Shown here: piece after piece, positions 60,853-64,000 of the stretch
How the letters are laid out: every line of letters starts with the position of its first letter
Numbering within the stretch: the first letter of the stretch is position 1
Assembly: GCA_965203615.1 (NCBI GenBank)
Contig: OZ241900.1
Coordinates: forward strand, 4,092,001-4,156,000
Direction: 5' to 3'
Origin: VXNE01 sp965203615
Lineage (GTDB): Bacteria > Pseudomonadota > Gammaproteobacteria > Pseudomonadales > Azotimanducaceae
Length of the DNA stretch: 64,000 nucleotides
Position numbers and translations under genes: made by a program
Notes under the pieces: model-generated
Database searches by the model: none
Told to the model about the DNA's origin: nothing
Seen by the model: only the letters and a program-made list of their open reading frames with translations

Positions 60853-62229
60853 ATGGACCGACTGAACTCCTACATCGACTCGATCAACGCCTTTGTCTGG
60901 GGGCCGCCGATGCTCGGCATGCTCGGCGTCACCGGCCTGCTGTTGACGCTCGGACTGGTGTTCATGCCGTGGCGCAAGATCATCTACGGTTTCCGGCTAC
61001 TGTTCGACAGGTCCGATCCGTCCGGTGCCGGGGAGGTCAAGCCGTTCAATGCGCTGATGACGGCTCTCTCGGCGACCGTGGGCACGGGGAACATTGCAGG
61101 CGTGGCGACGGCGATCGCGCTCGGCGGCCCCGGCGCGATCTTCTACATGTGGCTGATCGCGCTGTTCGGGATGGCCACCAAGTACGCCGAAGCCGTGTGT
61201 GCGGTCACCTACCGCGAGGTGGACAAGGCCGGCAAGCATGTCGGCGGACCGATGTACTACCTTCGCAACGGCGTCGGCGAATTCGCGCCTGAACTCGGCA
61301 AGTGGCTCGGTCTGGCATTCGCCGTTTTCGGCGCGGTGGCGGCATTCGGCATCGGCAACGCGGTGCAGGTCAACTCGATGGCGGCCGCCCTGACGGACAG
61401 TTTCTCGGTACCCGCCTGGGTCACGGGCCTGGTCGTGGCCGCCCTGGTGGGCGTCGTCATCATCGGCGGCATCCGGCGCATCGGCGAAGTGGCGGGCAGA
61501 CTGGTGCCCGCGATGGTGGTGCTCTACGTTGGCGCCGCCCTCGTCATCATTCTGATCAATATCGTCGACGTGCCCGCGGCGTTCGGGTTGATCTTCACGC
61601 ACGCGTTCACGCCGGCCGCGGCCACGGGCGGTTTCGCGGGCGCGGCGGTAGCCGCCGCGATTCGTTTCGGCGTCGCCAGGGGCGTCTTCTCCAACGAGTC
61701 GGGCCTGGGTTCCGCCGCCATCGCGCATGCGGCGGCGCAGACCAACAGCCCGGTTCGCCAGGGCATCATCGCCATGCTCGGCACGTTCATCGACACCATC
61801 CTGGTGTGCACGATGACCGCCCTCGTCATTCTGACTTCCGGCGCATGGACCATGATGGGCGCGGACGGCGGCGGCCTGACCGGCGCGGTTCTCACGTCGA
61901 CGGGCTTCCAGAGCTCCATTCCCGGAGGCAAGTACATCGTCACGGTTGCGCTGGCGGTCTTCGCGTTCACAACGATTCTCGGCTGGTCGTACTACGGCGA
62001 GCGTTGCTGGCAGTACCTGTTCCGGGAGAAAAGCCTCTGGATCTACCGGATTCTCTGGGTGCTGGCAGCGCTGGCGTTCGCCAATGTGAAGGTGGATTTC
62101 GTGTGGAACCTCTCCGATACGCTCAACGGGCTGATGGCGGTTCCCAATCTCATAGGACTGCTGCTGCTGGCGCCCATGGTGTTCAAGGTGACCCGGGAGT
62201 ATTTCGAGACGGTCGACAGACCGGGGTAG
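60853..62229 (+). CDS. sodium:alanine symporter (AGCS) family protein
   Basis: This 458-aa inner-membrane amino-acid:cation symporter has about ten to eleven transmembrane segments. The signature NALMTALSATVGTGNIAGVATAIALGGPGAIFYMW occupies residues 65-99, followed by HVGGPMYYLRNGVG. FSNESGLGSAAIAHAAAQTNSPVRQG, another hallmark, is near residue 280. AGCS proteins import alanine, glycine or related amino acids with Na or H. GAGAGATCC before the ATG provides the ribosome-binding site. A TSUP permease gene follows 45 bp downstream. Confidence 0.93.
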   Translation: MDRLNSYIDSINAFVWGPPMLGMLGVTGLLLTLGLVFMPWRKIIYGFRLLFDRSDPSGAGEVKPFNALMTALSATVGTGNIAGVATAIALGGPGAIFYMWLIALFGMATKYAEAVCAVTYREVDKAGKHVGGPMYYLRNGVGEFAPELGKWLGLAFAVFGAVAAFGIGNAVQVNSMAAALTDSFSVPAWVTGLVVAALVGVVIIGGIRRIGEVAGRLVPAMVVLYVGAALVIILINIVDVPAAFGLIFTHAFTPAAATGGFAGAAVAAAIRFGVARGVFSNESGLGSAAIAHAAAQTNSPVRQGIIAMLGTFIDTILVCTMTALVILTSGAWTMMGADGGGLTGAVLTSTGFQSSIPGGKYIVTVALAVFAFTTILGWSYYGERCWQYLFREKSLWIYRILWVLAALAFANVKVDFVWNLSDTLNGLMAVPNLIGLLLLAPMVFKVTREYFETVDRPG

Positions 62230-62274
62230 CACGGCGTTCCCTGCCCACTTGGAACAGGTGGCTGAACTCCCACG

Positions 62275-63030
62275 GTGACGACCGCTCTTGTGATCCTGGC
62301 CACGGTGTTGGCCACGGCGGTGCTTTCGGGCGTTATCGGCATGGCCGGTGGCGTGCTCCTGATGGCGGTGCTGGTCACCCTGCTGCCGGTGGCCAGCGCC
62401 ATGATCCTCCACGGCGCCGTGCAGGCGACTTCCAACGGCGCGCGTTTCCTTTTCCTGCGGGAGCACGTGATGTGGGGGATTCTGCCGTTCTATGGGGTGG
62501 GGGCCTTGGTCGCCGTACTGCTGTTCGTCTGGGTGGCGTTCGTCCCCGACCCGGCCCTCGTGTTGATTTTGGTCGGATCCTTTCCCTGGGTGGCCCGGCT
62601 GGTCCCGACGCTCAGGGGACTCGACGTGCGCCGGCCATTGACAGGAGCGGCGTGCGGCGCCACGGTCACGGCCGCGCAGTTGCTTGCCGGCGCCTCGGGT
62701 CCGTTGCTCGACGCGTTCTACCTGCGTACCGATGTCGACCGGCGCAGCATCGTCGCGACCAAGGCGATGACGCAGGCGGCGGGCCACGTGGTCAAGATCG
62801 GCTACTACGCCTGGGTGTCCACCGCTGTTCTCGACCAGTTCTCCGACGCGGGTATATCGGTCTGGCTCGTTGTCGCGGCTGTCCTGCTGGCGGTGTTGGG
62901 TGCCAGGATCGGTACGCGGCTGCTCGAGAAGTTTGATGACCGGCAGTTCAGGCGCGTGACGGGGTGGGCGATCCTCGGCCTGGGCGCGCTGTGCATCGTC
63001 AAGGGTGTGCGCGACCTGTTCCTGGCTTGA
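62275..63030 (+). CDS. sulfite exporter TauE/SafE (TSUP) family membrane protein
   Basis: This 251-aa membrane protein has eight predicted helices in two repeats. The first repeat begins ATAVLSGVIGMAGGVLLM (the GxxxG-rich TSUP motif) and the second LTGAACGATVTAAQLLAGASGPLLDAF. Members transport sulfite, sulfolactate or other organosulfur anions. Cargo is not predictable here. The start is GTG at 62275. It is on the same strand as the AGCS symporter and probably co-transcribed. Confidence 0.85.
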   Translation: MTTALVILATVLATAVLSGVIGMAGGVLLMAVLVTLLPVASAMILHGAVQATSNGARFLFLREHVMWGILPFYGVGALVAVLLFVWVAFVPDPALVLILVGSFPWVARLVPTLRGLDVRRPLTGAACGATVTAAQLLAGASGPLLDAFYLRTDVDRRSIVATKAMTQAAGHVVKIGYYAWVSTAVLDQFSDAGISVWLVVAAVLLAVLGARIGTRLLEKFDDRQFRRVTGWAILGLGALCIVKGVRDLFLA

Positions 63031-63061
63031 TGGGCAAATGCGGCCTGACTAGTATCGGGCC

Positions 63062-63535
63062 ATGATGCGTTTCCGGTTTGTCTCTCGGACCTTCGGCCTG
63101 GCGGCGGTCAGTCTCGCGTTGGTTGCTTGCTATCCCAAGAAAATCGATATTGGCGATGCAACGACCGCCGTGGAACTCGCTCCGTCGCTGGATGGGCTGC
63201 GTGATGCGGCACCCGAACACCACGGGCGCCTGGGAGACGGCACTTTCGACTCCCTGTCGCTGCTCGAGCAATGGGACTTCACGGCGGAGCTTCGCGAACT
63301 TGCGATGGAACGACATGAGGTTGCTCGGGCGGAGTACCGGGCGGACCGAAAACGGGTGTATGCCGAGATCCTTGACTGGGTCGATACCATGCCACCGGAG
63401 GAGGCGGAAGAGATGCTGGAAAGCGGGCGCGAGCACATGTTGCGAAAGCTAAAGTCCGAGAGTGACGTGCTGCGTGTGGAGAATTGGATTCCGGGTTTCG
63501 CGCCTCAAGTGTTTCCTGAGGATGCCCTTCAATGA
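63062..63535 (+). CDS. lipoprotein, paralogue 1 (hypothetical)
   Basis: This 157-aa protein has a lipoprotein signal (MMRFRFVSRTFGLAAVSLALVAC; lipobox ALVAC). The mature domain starts VELAPSLDGLRDAAPEHHGRLGDGTFDSLSLLEQWDFTAELREL and is highly similar to the next gene. Charged helices follow (EEAEEMLESGREHMLRKLKSES). No database family is recognised. The start may be the ATG at 63062 or 63065. Confidence 0.7.
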   Translation: MMRFRFVSRTFGLAAVSLALVACYPKKIDIGDATTAVELAPSLDGLRDAAPEHHGRLGDGTFDSLSLLEQWDFTAELRELAMERHEVARAEYRADRKRVYAEILDWVDTMPPEEAEEMLESGREHMLRKLKSESDVLRVENWIPGFAPQVFPEDALQ

Positions 63536-63581
63536 CGACGCAGCCAACGGCGTGAGTTGTCAGGGGTCCAGAAAGGATGTC

Positions 63582-63971
63582 GTGCGAATCGTCGTATTCG
63601 GAGCAATTTGCTTCGCGCTCACCGCGTGCGGTTTCGGGAGTATCGGCGACGCGAAGACGGGTGCTGAACTTGCACCATCCGTCGAACCGCTACGTGACGT
63701 GGCGCCGGAACACTACCGCCGCCTGGCCGACGGTACATTCGATTCCCTTTCGTTGGTGGAGCAGCGGGAGTTCGTGTTGGAGGTAGAGGAACTCGTCTGG
63801 CAACGACGTGTTGCCGAGAGTGCGTGGTTCTACGCGGCAGCACGACAGTCGATCATGGAGTTCCAGGATTCCATCGAGACCATGCCGCCCGATGTCGCTG
63901 AACAGCATCTCGCGGTCTGGCGCCAGAGGCTCCTGGTGATGCTGAAGAGTGCGGACGGTGCTCTGCGCTGA
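63582..63971 (+). CDS. lipoprotein, paralogue 2 (hypothetical)
   Basis: This 129-aa protein has a lipoprotein signal (VVFGAICFALTAC; lipobox ALTAC). The mature domain starts AELAPSVEPLRDVAPEHYRRLADGTFDSLSLVEQREFVLEVEEL and is clearly homologous to the previous gene's mature domain. The GTG at 63582 is preceded by AAAGGA (63572-63577). A GTG at 63552 is an alternative. The pair arose by tandem duplication. Confidence 0.7.
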   Translation: MRIVVFGAICFALTACGFGSIGDAKTGAELAPSVEPLRDVAPEHYRRLADGTFDSLSLVEQREFVLEVEELVWQRRVAESAWFYAAARQSIMEFQDSIETMPPDVAEQHLAVWRQRLLVMLKSADGALR

Positions 63972-64000
63972 TCGGTCGCCTATCAGCGTCCCACCGAACT

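Overview
The window looks like a chromosomal segment of an uncultured, high-GC (roughly 60-65 % by eye) Gram-negative bacterium. Two TonB-dependent receptors, an RND efflux pump with its own outer-membrane lipoprotein, several lipoproteins and a TPP riboswitch all point to a proteobacterium, most probably a gammaproteobacterium. No rRNA, tRNA or CRISPR array was seen, so the taxonomy is an inference from gene content. The gene set is rich in oxidative and CoA-thioester metabolism: short-chain dehydrogenases, two flavin/F420-type luciferase-like oxidoreductases, PhyH and TauD Fe(II) dioxygenases, a Baeyer-Villiger-type monooxygenase, CaiB, MaoC, crotonase, acyl-CoA dehydrogenase and malonyl-CoA-synthetase-like proteins. 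Such repertoires are typical of organisms living on diverse small organic molecules or host-derived matter.

Layout. 1-8.2 kb: SDR (cut by the window edge), aldo/keto reductase, MatB-like acyl-CoA synthetase, serine hydrolase, luciferase-like oxidoreductase, a Doc toxin-antitoxin pair under a strong promoter, PhyH and a second luciferase-like enzyme. 8.2-8.5 kb: an operator-like palindrome and a compact structured transcript with a perfect Shine-Dalgarno, an 11-codon ORF and a terminator. 8.5-12.8 kb: secreted S41 peptidase with a translationally coupled small protein, and a ZIP metal transporter. 13.0-17.4 kb: acetoin dehydrogenase-type operon (E1 alpha, E1 beta, AcoX, E2). 17.7-18.9 kb: an unknown gene plus an AbiEii-like nucleotidyltransferase. 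19-27.9 kb: dehydrogenases, monooxygenase, Cu/Zn SOD, CaiB, EthD, SDR, DUF1295, MaoC and rhomboid. 27.9-35.5 kb: TPP riboswitch with TonB receptor, crotonase, GST, a second TonB receptor, a phosphatase and a coiled-coil protein. 35.6-47.4 kb: a ThDP enzyme, then an RND adaptor and permease running convergently towards a GPP34-cytochrome P450 fusion, an outer-membrane efflux lipoprotein and an acyl-CoA dehydrogenase.

47.4-52.1 kb is a complete IS1595-family transposon of 4,670 bp, with 28-bp perfect terminal inverted repeats and an 8-bp target duplication. It carries passenger genes and a second, nested insertion sequence, and it interrupts a small gene. Next to it (52.4-53.4 kb) lies a putative ribbon-helix-helix / nucleotidyltransferase toxin-antitoxin pair. 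53.5-64 kb returns to metabolism: CitE-like lyase, TauD dioxygenase, crotonase, a four-gene block with a CmcJ-like oxidoreductase and a FAD oxidoreductase, a YihY pseudogene with an internal deletion, an AGCS amino-acid symporter, a TSUP permease and two tandem paralogous lipoproteins.

The most unusual items are the GPP34-P450 fusion beside a split RND efflux system, the cargo-bearing IS1595 element, the two nucleotidyltransferase-type candidate toxin-antitoxin loci and the mini-ORF transcript near 8.4 kb.
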